Origin: Virgisporangium aliadipatigenens
GTDB lineage: Bacteria; Actinomycetota; Actinomycetes; Mycobacteriales; Micromonosporaceae
Length of the DNA stretch: 64,000 bases
NCBI RefSeq assembly: GCF_016863615.1
Contig: NZ_BOPF01000029.1
Coordinates: forward strand, 81,638-145,637
Reading direction: 5' to 3'
Positions 35,201 to 42,020 of this stretch are shown in pieces. Under the pieces are notes generated by a model, which worked only from the letters and a program-made list of their open reading frames with translations, was not told where the DNA came from and did not search any database. The number at the start of each line of letters is the position of its first letter. Position 1 is the first letter of the stretch. Both the position numbers and the translations under genes were made by a program.

Positions 35201-35392
35201 CTGGAGCTCAGCCGGGCGATCGAGTCCCGCTATCCCGAGGCGGAGGCGCTGCTCGGCCTCGCCGTCGCGCACGTCGCCCTCGGCCGGCACGAGCGGGCCG
35301 TCACACACGCGCGGCACGCGCTCGCCATCGCCGGCGAGTTCGGCTACGGGCGCGTGGCGGAGCTGTCGAAGGCCGTCATCGACCGTTCATAG
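32297..35392 (+). CDS. SARP/AfsR-type regulator: wHTH-BTAD-NB-ARC-TPR
   Basis: The 1031-aa protein starts at TTG 32297 behind GGAGG (LRFLILGPLKVIDGDRAVVL). The winged helix and BTAD cover about 1-245. The NB-ARC ATPase has P-loop GMAGVGKTTLAVHWGHRVRD near residue 298 and RMLVVLDNAADADQVRPLLP. TPRs fill about 700-1020. Between the ATPase and TPR regions a stretch of about 28 residues is duplicated in tandem: SMRLPVPELEVAEPVEPADG and SMRLPELEVAGPVEPADG, each followed by TAASAWLD. A transcription activator, similar in overall plan to the genes at 3141 and 28951. The next gene downstream is an Nramp-like transporter. Confidence 0.92.
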   Translation: MRFLILGPLKVIDGDRAVVLGGRRRRTALAVLLANAGQVVPLEHLIDAMWADPPATARRQIQNEISALRRALAGGTPIDVVGHGYRIAPGPGELDAREFTDLVAKALDLAGRDQPAAAADTLREALRLWRGPALMDLPGFAVEAAAVRLEEQRLAALEQCVDLELGLGRHADLVGELAELVTAHPLRERLVGQLMRALHGSGRQSEALEAYGHLRVRLADELGLQPGTRLRELHGAILRNDPTVRPPAPAPSRTAAAPAPAQLPADVSGFTGRAEHLHRLDALLREERPNAVVISAIAGMAGVGKTTLAVHWGHRVRDRFPDGQLYLDLRGFSGDAPVRPAEALTHLLYSLGEQPEQIPADVQTAAGRYRSLLADRRMLVVLDNAADADQVRPLLPGSAGCVVLITSRNRLPGLVARDGADRLLLDVLTPDEAFDLLATLLGPERVAAEPAATAELARVCSYLPLALRVATAHLLGHPWPGIADYVGALRAGDRLAELDVDGDERSGVRRAFELSYRTLDPDARRLFRLFGLAPGADITVAAAAALGGAGAADTRRRLERLTGANLLDQRVLGRYTCHDLLRDYAAERARAEEPAADRAAALGRLFDWYLHGVDRAARVLYPQSMRLPVPELEVAEPVEPADGTAASAWLDGQSMRLPELEVAGPVEPADGTAASAWLDAERANLVAVIRHAAEHGPRSRAWLLADTLRGYFWLGMHVVDWQNAARTALAAATAEGDLRAQAAAQLSLADSHFRQGEFAPAVERYTASMLLAERTGWAQCEAATIGNLGVIHRDSGQLWQAVEYFDRGLKLCRANDWRHGEAVTLDALARAYLRQGLLEKAGECCARALRINRAIGSRLGEATILGDWGEVLHAQGRLDEAERRLRESLPLFHELGDRSNEAFAMRVLAAVHCDRGSVEDARELGLAALALAREVGERGIEAEALNTLGTIAHRGGRHEDAVGHHEAALELSRAIESRYPEAEALLGLAVAHVALGRHERAVTHARHALAIAGEFGYGRVAELSKAVIDRS
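34163..34336 (+). repeat. in-frame tandem duplication (90 + 84 bp)
   Basis: Two adjacent, nearly identical copies (34163-34252 and 34253-34336) lie inside the SARP gene. The second lacks a 6-bp GTGCCG unit present in the first and differs by only a few bases. This looks like a recent in-frame duplication in the linker that precedes the TPR region. Confidence 0.9.
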
Positions 35393-35403
35393 GGTTGCCC
35401 GGG

Positions 35404-35420
35404 GTTATTCGATGGATAAC
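35404..35420. promoter_or_regulatory. inverted repeat upstream of the Nramp-like gene
   Basis: GTTAT-N7-ATAAC lies 47 bp before the ATG of the Nramp-like gene in an unusually A/T-rich stretch that continues with GATCTATCTATCC. This is the likely promoter and a possible operator region. Confidence 0.3.
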
Positions 35421-35466
35421 GATCTATCTATCCGAGTACCCCCCGACTCGCAGACCGGGAGCGACG

Positions 35467-36993
35467 ATGACCAGCACATCTCCACCCGTCGAGGCCGCCG
35501 AGTACCCCCTCGGCGTCGGTCGTCCACCACTGCACGTAGCTGACCTGCCGACGCCGGAAGAGGTCTTCCAGGTCGCGAAGACCGGCCCCAAGGAGACCGT
35601 CACGAAGATCATGGGGCCGGCGATGATCGCGCTCGGCCTCTCCATCGGCAGCGGCGAATGGCTCCTGGGCCCGCAGGCGATCGGCAGCCTCGGCTGGACC
35701 GGCGTCGGCTTCATCATCACCATCTCGATCATCCTGCAGGCGTTGTACAACATGGAGATCGGCCGGTACGTGCTCGCGACCGGCGAGGTGCCCTCGCTCG
35801 GGTTCGGGCGCGTCCCGCCCGGGGCGTACGTCGGCACGGTCCTCGCCGTCGGGCTCTTCTATCTGGCGTTCATCACCGGCGGGTGGGCCGCGTCGGCCGG
35901 CGCCAGCTTCTTCACCCTCGTCACCGGCGACATTCCCACGGGGAACGACCTGACCACCACGCGCTGGATCGGCGTCGGCCTGATGGGCGCGGTCTTCGCG
36001 ATCACCCTGTTCGGCAAGAAGATCTCCCGCACGCTCGAACTGCTCTTCTGGGTGCTCGTCCTGTTCATCCTCGTGACGCTCTTCCTCGCGGTGCTGATCC
36101 TGACCCCGCCGAGCGCCTGGCTCGACGGGCTCGTGGGCATGCTGCGGCCCGCGCTGCCGCCCGAGGGGACCGAGGCGACGACGATCGGCGCGGTGGCCGG
36201 CTTCGCCGCAATGGCCTCCGGCCTGAACTTCGTGTTCATGAACTACTACCGGGACAAGGGCTACGGGATGGGCAGCAAGACCGGCTACATCCCGGGCCTG
36301 CTCGCGCGCGGCGAGGGGCAGACCGAGATCGCGCCGGTCGGCACCACGTTCCCGGAGACGCCGGAGAACGCCGCCCGCTGGCGACGCTGGTGGTTCTTCC
36401 TGAAGCTGGAGATGTGGGCGATCTTCGTGCCGGGCGCCATCATCGGCATGCTGATGCCGGGCATCCTGGTCAGCCACCTCTCCGCGGAGAGCGGCGTCAA
36501 GCCGACGGTGGCGAGCATGCCGACGTTCGTGGCCGACCAGTTGCGGGCGACCGGCGAGAGCAGCCTCTTCTTCGGCTGGGCGCTGTTCATCGGCTTCGTG
36601 ATCCTGTTCAAGACCCAGATCGTCGTGTTCGAGATGCTGACCCGGAACATGGTCGACGCGCTCTACGGGTCGAGCGCCGGATTCCGCCGCCTCATCGCGG
36701 GTGACCCGCGGCGCTTCTACTACCCGTTCATGATCGTCCTGGGGATCACCATCTCGATCATCATCTTCCGGGCACTGCCGGTCGCGTTGGTCCAGTGGGC
36801 GGCGAACATGTCCAACCTCGCGGCCATGATCTTCCCGTTCGCCCTCATGTACCTGATCGGCAAGCTGCCGCGGCCGGCACGGGCCTCGTGGTGGTCGTAC
36901 CTCGTCCTGGTGCTGGTCGCGCTCTTCTTCGGCTTCTTCTTCGTCAACTTCGCCATGGACCAGCTCACCGGCTCCCCGCTGGTCACCTTCTAG
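35467..36993 (+). CDS. Nramp-superfamily transporter with non-canonical metal-site motif
   Basis: The 508-aa integral membrane protein has about 11-12 helices and starts at ATG 35467 behind GGGAGC. The overall pattern fits Nramp relatives: TKIMGPAMIALGLSIGSGEW at helix 1, NMEIGRYVLATGE after helix 2, and GFAAMASGLNFVFMNYYRDK around helix 6. Classical Nramp metal transporters carry DPGN in helix 1 and MPH in helix 6. Here GSGEW occupies the helix-1 position and MPH is not evident, so divalent-metal transport should not be assumed. It precedes the P450 cluster by 99 bp on the same strand and could belong to it or be independent. Confidence 0.78.
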   Translation: MTSTSPPVEAAEYPLGVGRPPLHVADLPTPEEVFQVAKTGPKETVTKIMGPAMIALGLSIGSGEWLLGPQAIGSLGWTGVGFIITISIILQALYNMEIGRYVLATGEVPSLGFGRVPPGAYVGTVLAVGLFYLAFITGGWAASAGASFFTLVTGDIPTGNDLTTTRWIGVGLMGAVFAITLFGKKISRTLELLFWVLVLFILVTLFLAVLILTPPSAWLDGLVGMLRPALPPEGTEATTIGAVAGFAAMASGLNFVFMNYYRDKGYGMGSKTGYIPGLLARGEGQTEIAPVGTTFPETPENAARWRRWWFFLKLEMWAIFVPGAIIGMLMPGILVSHLSAESGVKPTVASMPTFVADQLRATGESSLFFGWALFIGFVILFKTQIVVFEMLTRNMVDALYGSSAGFRRLIAGDPRRFYYPFMIVLGITISIIIFRALPVALVQWAANMSNLAAMIFPFALMYLIGKLPRPARASWWSYLVLVLVALFFGFFFVNFAMDQLTGSPLVTF

Positions 36994-37033
36994 CTCGCGA
37001 CACCGGCCCACAGGGAGGGCGTCGCGCCGGATC

Positions 37034-37058
37034 GGAACATCGTGGAACGCGGTGGAAC
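37034..37058 (+). promoter_or_regulatory. three GGAAC direct repeats at 10-bp spacing
   Basis: GGAAC occurs at 37034-37038, 37044-37048 and 37054-37058, exactly one helical turn apart, 35-59 bp before the ATG of the first P450 gene. Regular direct repeats on one DNA face are typical of activator sites, and SARPs bind heptamer repeats at about 11 bp. GGAAC is also a common -35 core for ECF sigma factors. Confidence 0.4.
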
Positions 37059-37076
37059 GGCTTGTAGGTAAAGCCG
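37058..37076. promoter_or_regulatory. inverted repeat before the first P450 gene
   Basis: CGGCTT-N7-AAGCCG begins at the last base of the third GGAAC repeat and ends 16 bp before the ATG. It may be an operator or a 5'-leader hairpin. Confidence 0.35.
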
Positions 37077-37092
37077 AATCGCGAGGAGGGCG

Positions 37093-38247
37093 ATGATCCC
37101 GCGGCGCCTTTCCGGACCCGACTTCCTGACCAGACTCGACGAGCTGCACGCCGTTCACGGCGGCGTCTTCCCCGGCCGCCCCGGTGAGGTCTACGTCGCC
37201 GATCCCGCGATCGCCCGGGAGATCCTGGGCAACGCCGCGGGACACTACCGCGAGCACTCGGACTTCTTCCGCATCCGGACCGGAACCTTCGGGCCGCGCG
37301 CGGCGCAGGTCGGGATCGGCCGGGCCGCGCGGCAGCTGCTGGACCGGCACCATCGGGCGCACGCCGCGAGCCTGCCCGGACTGGTGGCGCGGCGGCTGGC
37401 GCCGTCGAGTGCGTGGCCGGACGCCGGGAACCGGTTGGTGTTCGGGTACTTCGCGCCGGTGCTCGTCGGTGCGGAGCCGTCGGAAGCCTTGCGGGACACC
37501 GTTTCCGCGGTGGTGGAGCGGGCCGTTCTGGCCGGTGCGCGCGAACGGTACTCGCTGCTGACCCGGGCCCGGTTCCGCGGGCGGGTGATGCGCGTGCTCG
37601 CCGCCGAGATCGCGGCCCGCAGAACGGCCCGCGGGAAAGGCGATGGGCCGGACGCCGACCTGCTCGACGTTCTGGCGCGCGCCGCGCCGCCGGGCAGCCG
37701 GGACCGCGATCTGGCCGAGGTGTACCTGTCGTGCCTGTTCGCCGTGGCCGGGTCGGTCGGGTTCCTGCTCGGCTGGTCGGTGTATCTGGCGGGCACCGCC
37801 GGCCCCGACGCCGCGTCGGCGCCGCCGGCCTGGGTGGTGCGCGAGGCGCTGCGGCTCTGGCCCGTCGCGTGGCTGTTCGGCCGGCGGCCCGTGGCGGAGC
37901 GCACGCTCGACGGGGTCGCCGTCACGCCCGCCGACGAGGTGCGCGTCTGCGGCTATCTCGTGCACCGCGATCCCGCGCACTGGCCCGATCCGCACGAGTT
38001 CCGGCCGCAGCGGTGGGCCGCGCCGACCGGGCGGGAGGCGTTCGTCCCGTTCGGCTGGGGGCCGCACGCGTGCACCGGCGCCAGCGTCTCCATGCAGGTC
38101 GTCGAGGCCCTCCTCGGGATCATCACCGCGACCTACGCGGTCCACGTGACCGCCCCCGACTCCCGGCCGCAGGTGGCGGCGGCCCTTGCCCCGCCACGGT
38201 TCACCCTGCGGCTGGACCAGACCGACGACAGGTCCGAAGGGAGGTGA
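37093..38247 (+). CDS. cytochrome P450, putative RiPP cross-linking enzyme 1
   Basis: The 384-aa protein starts at ATG 37093 behind GAGGAGGG. The haem-binding loop is FVPFGWGPHACTGA with Cys327 as thiolate ligand, and the ExxR of helix K is EALR (Glu251-Arg254). The helix-I region reads FAVAGSVGFLLGW and lacks the usual acid-alcohol pair, which is also missing in some P450s that couple aromatic rings rather than hydroxylate. It is short for a P450. The stop lies 5 bp before a 30-codon gene with an aromatic C-terminus, and a second P450 follows. I infer that it oxidatively cross-links aromatic side chains of that peptide; ferredoxin partners would be encoded elsewhere. Confidence 0.88.
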   Translation: MIPRRLSGPDFLTRLDELHAVHGGVFPGRPGEVYVADPAIAREILGNAAGHYREHSDFFRIRTGTFGPRAAQVGIGRAARQLLDRHHRAHAASLPGLVARRLAPSSAWPDAGNRLVFGYFAPVLVGAEPSEALRDTVSAVVERAVLAGARERYSLLTRARFRGRVMRVLAAEIAARRTARGKGDGPDADLLDVLARAAPPGSRDRDLAEVYLSCLFAVAGSVGFLLGWSVYLAGTAGPDAASAPPAWVVREALRLWPVAWLFGRRPVAERTLDGVAVTPADEVRVCGYLVHRDPAHWPDPHEFRPQRWAAPTGREAFVPFGWGPHACTGASVSMQVVEALLGIITATYAVHVTAPDSRPQVAAALAPPRFTLRLDQTDDRSEGR

Positions 38248-38252
38248 ATGGA

Positions 38253-38345
38253 ATGACGAAGCTCTTCCGCGCGGCCAAGCGGGCGCTCAACCTTTACGGC
38301 GGCGGCAGCCGGGACTACATCTGGTACCTCTACCACAACATCTGA
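38253..38345 (+). CDS. short RiPP precursor, aromatic core DYIWYLYHNI
   Basis: A 30-codon gene sits between two P450 genes, with a strong ribosome binding site (GGGAGG, 8 nt before the ATG). The peptide has a basic, amphipathic leader (MTKLFRAAKRALNLY), a GGGSR hinge at residues 16-20, and a core Asp21-Ile30 with Tyr22, Trp24, Tyr25, Tyr27 and His28. Known P450-modified RiPPs (cittilin, biarylitide and tryptorubin/atropopeptide types) use very short precursors with Tyr/Trp/His-rich C-termini cross-linked by adjacent P450s; tryptorubin's core also has an IWY motif. Product structure and cleavage site are unknown. Too short for routine gene callers, so likely to be missed. Confidence 0.82.
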   Translation: MTKLFRAAKRALNLYGGGSRDYIWYLYHNI

Positions 38346-38352
38346 TCGAACC

Positions 38353-38388
38353 GGTGGGAGCGGGCCGCACCGCCGGTCCGCTCCCACC
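38353..38388 (+). terminator. strong hairpin after the precursor gene, possible attenuator
   Basis: GGTGGGAGCGGGCCG (38353-38367) pairs with CGGTCCGCTCCCACC (38374-38388) to form a 15-bp stem with one G-U pair and a 6-nt loop, 7 bp after the precursor stop. There is no U-tract, so it may be a partial terminator or an RNA-stabilising 3' structure that raises precursor mRNA over the downstream P450 mRNA, as is common for RiPP precursors. Confidence 0.7.
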
Positions 38389-38425
38389 ACCGCTTCCCGC
38401 GCACGGCCACCCGACGGAGAGACAG

Positions 38426-39676
38426 ATGACAGCCGCCCAGGAACGCGACCCGGATCTGCTCAGGGACCTACGCGCCCCCAGCGCGGAGCACGACGGTGTG
38501 TTCTGGCGCAACGGGGGGCAACTCGTCGTCTTCGACGCCGACGCGGCGGTCGCCGCCAACGCGGACAACTACGCCGACCTGACCATGCCGGACCGGCTGG
38601 TCGACGTGCTGCGCCGCCGGCCGAGCACACCCGTGTCGTGGAAGCAGGTGCGCGCCGCCTACCTGTCCCGGATGCGCCGGCTCTGCGCCGCCGACGAACT
38701 GGCCGCCCTCGACGAGCGGATGGCCGCCGTGCTGCGCGAACGCCTCGACCAGCCCGTCGATCTCATGTGGCTGGCGCACGAGGTGAGCTTCCGTTCGATC
38801 GTGCCGTCGGTGATCGGCGGCCTCGGCCCGCGGGACCGGTCCCGGATCACCCGCGACGCGCTGGTGAAGCTCAACCGCCTGCTGCGCACGCTGAAGCGCG
38901 ACCGTCCACTGTGGATGCAGCCGCGGCTGATGGCCGTCGGCGCGAGCGCCGGCCTGGTGATCCGTCGCGAACTGCGCCGCCGCGCGGCCGGACGCGTCCC
39001 GCCGCGCCTCGACCTGATCGACGTCATCGCCACCGAACTGCTGGACGACCTCGGCATGGACCGTGCCGTGCACGCCGTCGCCGCCGTGCTGACCGCGATC
39101 GCCGGACCGCCCGGCGCGGCCGCCGCGAACCTGATGTACGCGCTGGTGACCCGGCCGGAGTGGGCGCAGCGGCTGACGGCGGAGTTCGCGGGTGTCGGCA
39201 CCGACGAGTTGTACGGCTCCGGCACCCGCTGCGCGCCGGTGGCGCACCGGTTCGTCAAGGAGGTGCTGCGCACCTGGACCGCGCCGACGATGATGACCCG
39301 CAGCGCCCGCACCAGACTGAACATCCGCGGCCACGACCTCGACATCGGGCAGCACTTCGTGGTCAGCCCCGCGATGGTGCACCACGACCCGCGGCACTGG
39401 CGGGACCCGGAGGTGTTCGACCCCGACCGGTGGCTGCCGGACTCGCCGCGCGGCCTCACCGGCGGGCAGCACTACGTGCCGTTCGGGTGGGCGCCGATCG
39501 GCTGCATCGGCGCGAGCCTGGGGACGATCCAGCTGGTGCTGCTGTGCCGGCAGCTCTGCACGGCCTTCCGGCTCGAACCGGCGACCCCGGACCGTCTGCG
39601 CATGGCGGTCGGCGGCGTGGCGATGCCGCTGGACTTCACCGGCGCGGTGCGCGCCCGGGAGCCGCGGGTAGATTGA
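38426..39676 (+). CDS. cytochrome P450, putative RiPP cross-linking enzyme 2
   Basis: The 416-aa protein starts at ATG 38426 with GGAGAG 4 nt upstream. Haem loop [17 protein letters not shown] has Cys360; the usual third Gly of FxxGxxxCxG is Ala. The ExxR is EVLR (Glu279-Arg282). Helix I reads [17 protein letters not shown], again without the acid-alcohol pair and with two prolines. The sequence is clearly divergent from the first P450, so the two probably make different bonds or act in sequence rather than being a recent duplication. It follows the precursor and hairpin. The GH95 gene starts 5 bp after its stop, so transcription may run on. Confidence 0.88.
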   Translation: MTAAQERDPDLLRDLRAPSAEHDGVFWRNGGQLVVFDADAAVAANADNYADLTMPDRLVDVLRRRPSTPVSWKQVRAAYLSRMRRLCAADELAALDERMAAVLRERLDQPVDLMWLAHEVSFRSIVPSVIGGLGPRDRSRITRDALVKLNRLLRTLKRDRPLWMQPRLMAVGASAGLVIRRELRRRAAGRVPPRLDLIDVIATELLDDLGMDRAVHAVAAVLTAIAGPPGAAAANLMYALVTRPEWAQRLTAEFAGVGTDELYGSGTRCAPVAHRFVKEVLRTWTAPTMMTRSARTRLNIRGHDLDIGQHFVVSPAMVHHDPRHWRDPEVFDPDRWLPDSPRGLTGGQHYVPFGWAPIGCIGASLGTIQLVLLCRQLCTAFRLEPATPDRLRMAVGGVAMPLDFTGAVRAREPRVD

Positions 39677-39680
39677 CCGG

Positions 39681-41969
39681 GTGCACCGTCTGCTCTTCGA
39701 CCGGCCGGCGGGCACCTGGCTGGAGGCGCTACCCCTGGGCAACGGCCGCCTCGGCGCGATGTGTCACGGCGGGGCGCACTCCGCCCGGTTCGACCTCAAC
39801 GACGAGACGGCCTGGTCCGGCGGCCCGGACAGCGAGCGCCGGCAACCGCAACCGTCGGCGGAGCGGGCCCGGGCCGACCTGGCCGAGGCCCGCGCACTGA
39901 TCGCCGCCGGCCGCGGCCGGGCCGCCGAGGAGCCGGTCAAGCGGCTGCAGTCGGACTACTCGCAGGCGTTCCTGCCGGTGGCGACCGTCGAGGTGCTCCT
40001 CGGCGACGGGGGGCCCGGGCACGGACCGGACTACCGGCGCGGCCTGGACCTCGGCACCGGCCTGCACACCGTCTCGCACGCCGGGGTGCTCCAGCGCACG
40101 GTGGTCTCCGCGCCGGACGGGGTGCTGGTGCACGTCGTCGACGGGATTCCCGAGGAGACGGCGGTGCGGGTGCGGCTGTCCAGCCCGCTGCGGATCCTGC
40201 GGGACCACGGCGACGCACTGGTGCTGCGGCTGCCCAGCGACGTGCCGCCCACCCACGCGCCGGACTTCCCGGCCGCCGTCTGGGGCCCCGACGCCCTGGA
40301 GGCGGCCGTGGCGACCCGGACCGAACGGCTGCCCGGCGGCCGGGTCGTGGTGCTGGTGGAGACCGCGACCACGTTCGGCGGGCCCGGTCGGCCGAACACC
40401 GGCACCGGCCGTGACGCGCTGGCCCGGGCGGCGCGACGGCTGGCGGCGCTCGACCCGTCCGACGCCGACGCGTTGCTGGCACGCGCCTGCGCCGACCACG
40501 CGCGCCTGCTCGACCGGGTGGAGCTGGAGTTCGGCACCGGAACCGCCCCGGAGGGCACCACCGCGCAGCGGCTCGCCCGTGCGTTCGCCGATCCGCAGGG
40601 GCCGCTCGCCGCCGATCCGGGCCTCGCCGCGCTGCTGTTCCACTACGGGCGCTACCTGCTGGTGGCCTGTTCCCGCCCGGGCGGCCTGCCGGCGCACCTG
40701 CAGGGCCTGTGGAACGACTCGATGCGGCCGCCGTGGAGCAGCGGCTACACGCTCAATGTCAACCTGCAGATGAACTACTGGCCGGCCGAGGTGACCAACC
40801 TGCCGGAGACGGCGCAGCCGCTGCACGCGTTCGTCGAGGCGCTCAGTGTGCCGGGCACCGAGACGGCCCACCGGATGTACGGGGCCCGCGGCTGGACCGC
40901 GCATCACAACAGCGACGCCTGGCTGTACACGTCGATGGTCGGTGCGCGCCGAGGCGATCCGGCGTGGGCGTTCTGGCCGATGGCGGGCCCCTGGCTGGTC
41001 CGGCACCTGTGGGAGCACGTGCGCTTCGGGGCCGGCGACGACGCGTTCCTGCGCCGGGTGTGGCCGGTGCTCGCCGGCGCCGCGCGGTTCGGGCTGGACC
41101 GGCTGGTGCGCACGCCGGAGCACGGCTGGGCGACGGTGCCCTCGACGTCACCGGAGAACGAGTATCTGGACGCCGACGGCGAGCCGACCGCGCTGACCTA
41201 CTCGTCCGCGCTCGACCTGACCCTGCTGCGGGACCTGTTCACCATGACGCTCGCCGCCGCGGCCCGGCTCGGGGTCGACGACGACCTGACCGCCGCGCTG
41301 CGCGAGCGGCTGCCGCGGCTGCCCGGGCCCGCGGTCACGCCGCAGGGCCTGGTGCGCGAGTGGGGCGACGACGCCGTGGCCGTCGACCCGCACCACCGGC
41401 ACGTGTCGCAGCTCTACTTCGTCTATCCCGGCGAGGAACCGTTGACGCAGCGGCTGCGCCGGTCGGCCGCCGCCACGCTGCGGGTGCGTGGGGACGACTC
41501 GACCGGCTGGTCGTTGGCGTGGAAGCTGGCCCTGTGGGCCCGGCTCGGCGCGCCGGAGAAGGTGTCGGACCTGCTGGCGTTGATGTTCCGGCCGGCCGGC
41601 GACAGCGACCGGCCGGAGCGCGGCGGCCTGTACCCCAACCTCTTCGCCGCCCATCCGCCGTTCCAGATCGACGGGAACCTGGGCTATGTGGCCGCGCTGT
41701 GCGAGGTGCTCCTGCACAGCCACGCCGGCGGCCTCGACCTGCTGCCGGCGCTGCCCCGCGAACTGTCGACGGGCCGCGTGCGCGGTCTGGTCGCCCGCCC
41801 TGGCATCCTGGTCGACCTCGAGTGGCGTGACGGTGCCCTCGTGACGGCGTCGCTGCGGGCGCGTCGGCACGCCGTCGCCGACGTTCGGGTCCGCTACCGG
41901 GGCGGGCAGACGACGGTGGCGGTGCGCGCGGACGGGTCGACCACGCTCACCGCCACCGACTTCTCATGA
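39681..41969 (+). CDS. GH95 family alpha-L-fucosidase (or alpha-L-galactosidase)
   Basis: The protein is 762 aa, with a GTG start. GH95 hallmarks are the N-terminal [20 protein letters not shown] and [11 protein letters not shown], the catalytic-domain [17 protein letters not shown] near residue 358 (Asn residues position the attacking water), TSPENEY near 490 (probable general acid), [14 protein letters not shown] near 572, and [22 protein letters not shown]95 enzymes invert alpha-1,2-linked L-fucose or related alpha-L-galactose. There is no signal peptide, so it should act on imported oligosaccharide in the cytoplasm. It fits the fucose-type catabolic genes downstream, yet starts only 5 bp after the second P450. 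Confidence 0.92.
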   Translation: MHRLLFDRPAGTWLEALPLGNGRLGAMCHGGAHSARFDLNDETAWSGGPDSERRQPQPSAERARADLAEARALIAAGRGRAAEEPVKRLQSDYSQAFLPVATVEVLLGDGGPGHGPDYRRGLDLGTGLHTVSHAGVLQRTVVSAPDGVLVHVVDGIPEETAVRVRLSSPLRILRDHGDALVLRLPSDVPPTHAPDFPAAVWGPDALEAAVATRTERLPGGRVVVLVETATTFGGPGRPNTGTGRDALARAARRLAALDPSDADALLARACADHARLLDRVELEFGTGTAPEGTTAQRLARAFADPQGPLAADPGLAALLFHYGRYLLVACSRPGGLPAHLQGLWNDSMRPPWSSGYTLNVNLQMNYWPAEVTNLPETAQPLHAFVEALSVPGTETAHRMYGARGWTAHHNSDAWLYTSMVGARRGDPAWAFWPMAGPWLVRHLWEHVRFGAGDDAFLRRVWPVLAGAARFGLDRLVRTPEHGWATVPSTSPENEYLDADGEPTALTYSSALDLTLLRDLFTMTLAAAARLGVDDDLTAALRERLPRLPGPAVTPQGLVREWGDDAVAVDPHHRHVSQLYFVYPGEEPLTQRLRRSAAATLRVRGDDSTGWSLAWKLALWARLGAPEKVSDLLALMFRPAGDSDRPERGGLYPNLFAAHPPFQIDGNLGYVAALCEVLLHSHAGGLDLLPALPRELSTGRVRGLVARPGILVDLEWRDGALVTASLRARRHAVADVRVRYRGGQTTVAVRADGSTTLTATDFS

Positions 41970-42020
41970 CGCGCCGGGTCTTCTCATGACGCGCCGGGGC
42001 TTCTCATGACGAGCCGGGGC
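41960..42020. repeat. three tandem 20-bp repeats spanning two convergent stop codons
   Basis: The unit CTTCTCATGACGCGCCGGGK occurs three times in direct succession. Each copy contains TCATGA, which is a stop on both strands. The GH95 gene stops in copy 1 and the convergent esterase gene stops in copy 3. It looks like slippage-type duplication of a gene end, and stem formation across copies is limited. Confidence 0.9.

Noticed and set aside
32231..35317. 1028-codon minus-strand frame opposite the third SARP gene
   Set aside because: No recognisable domain; Arg/Gln/His-rich composition typical of antisense frames here.
38353..38388. Hairpin as a full intrinsic terminator
   Set aside because: No U-tract follows, and the second P450 starts 37 bp later with no clear promoter. 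Partial attenuation is more likely.
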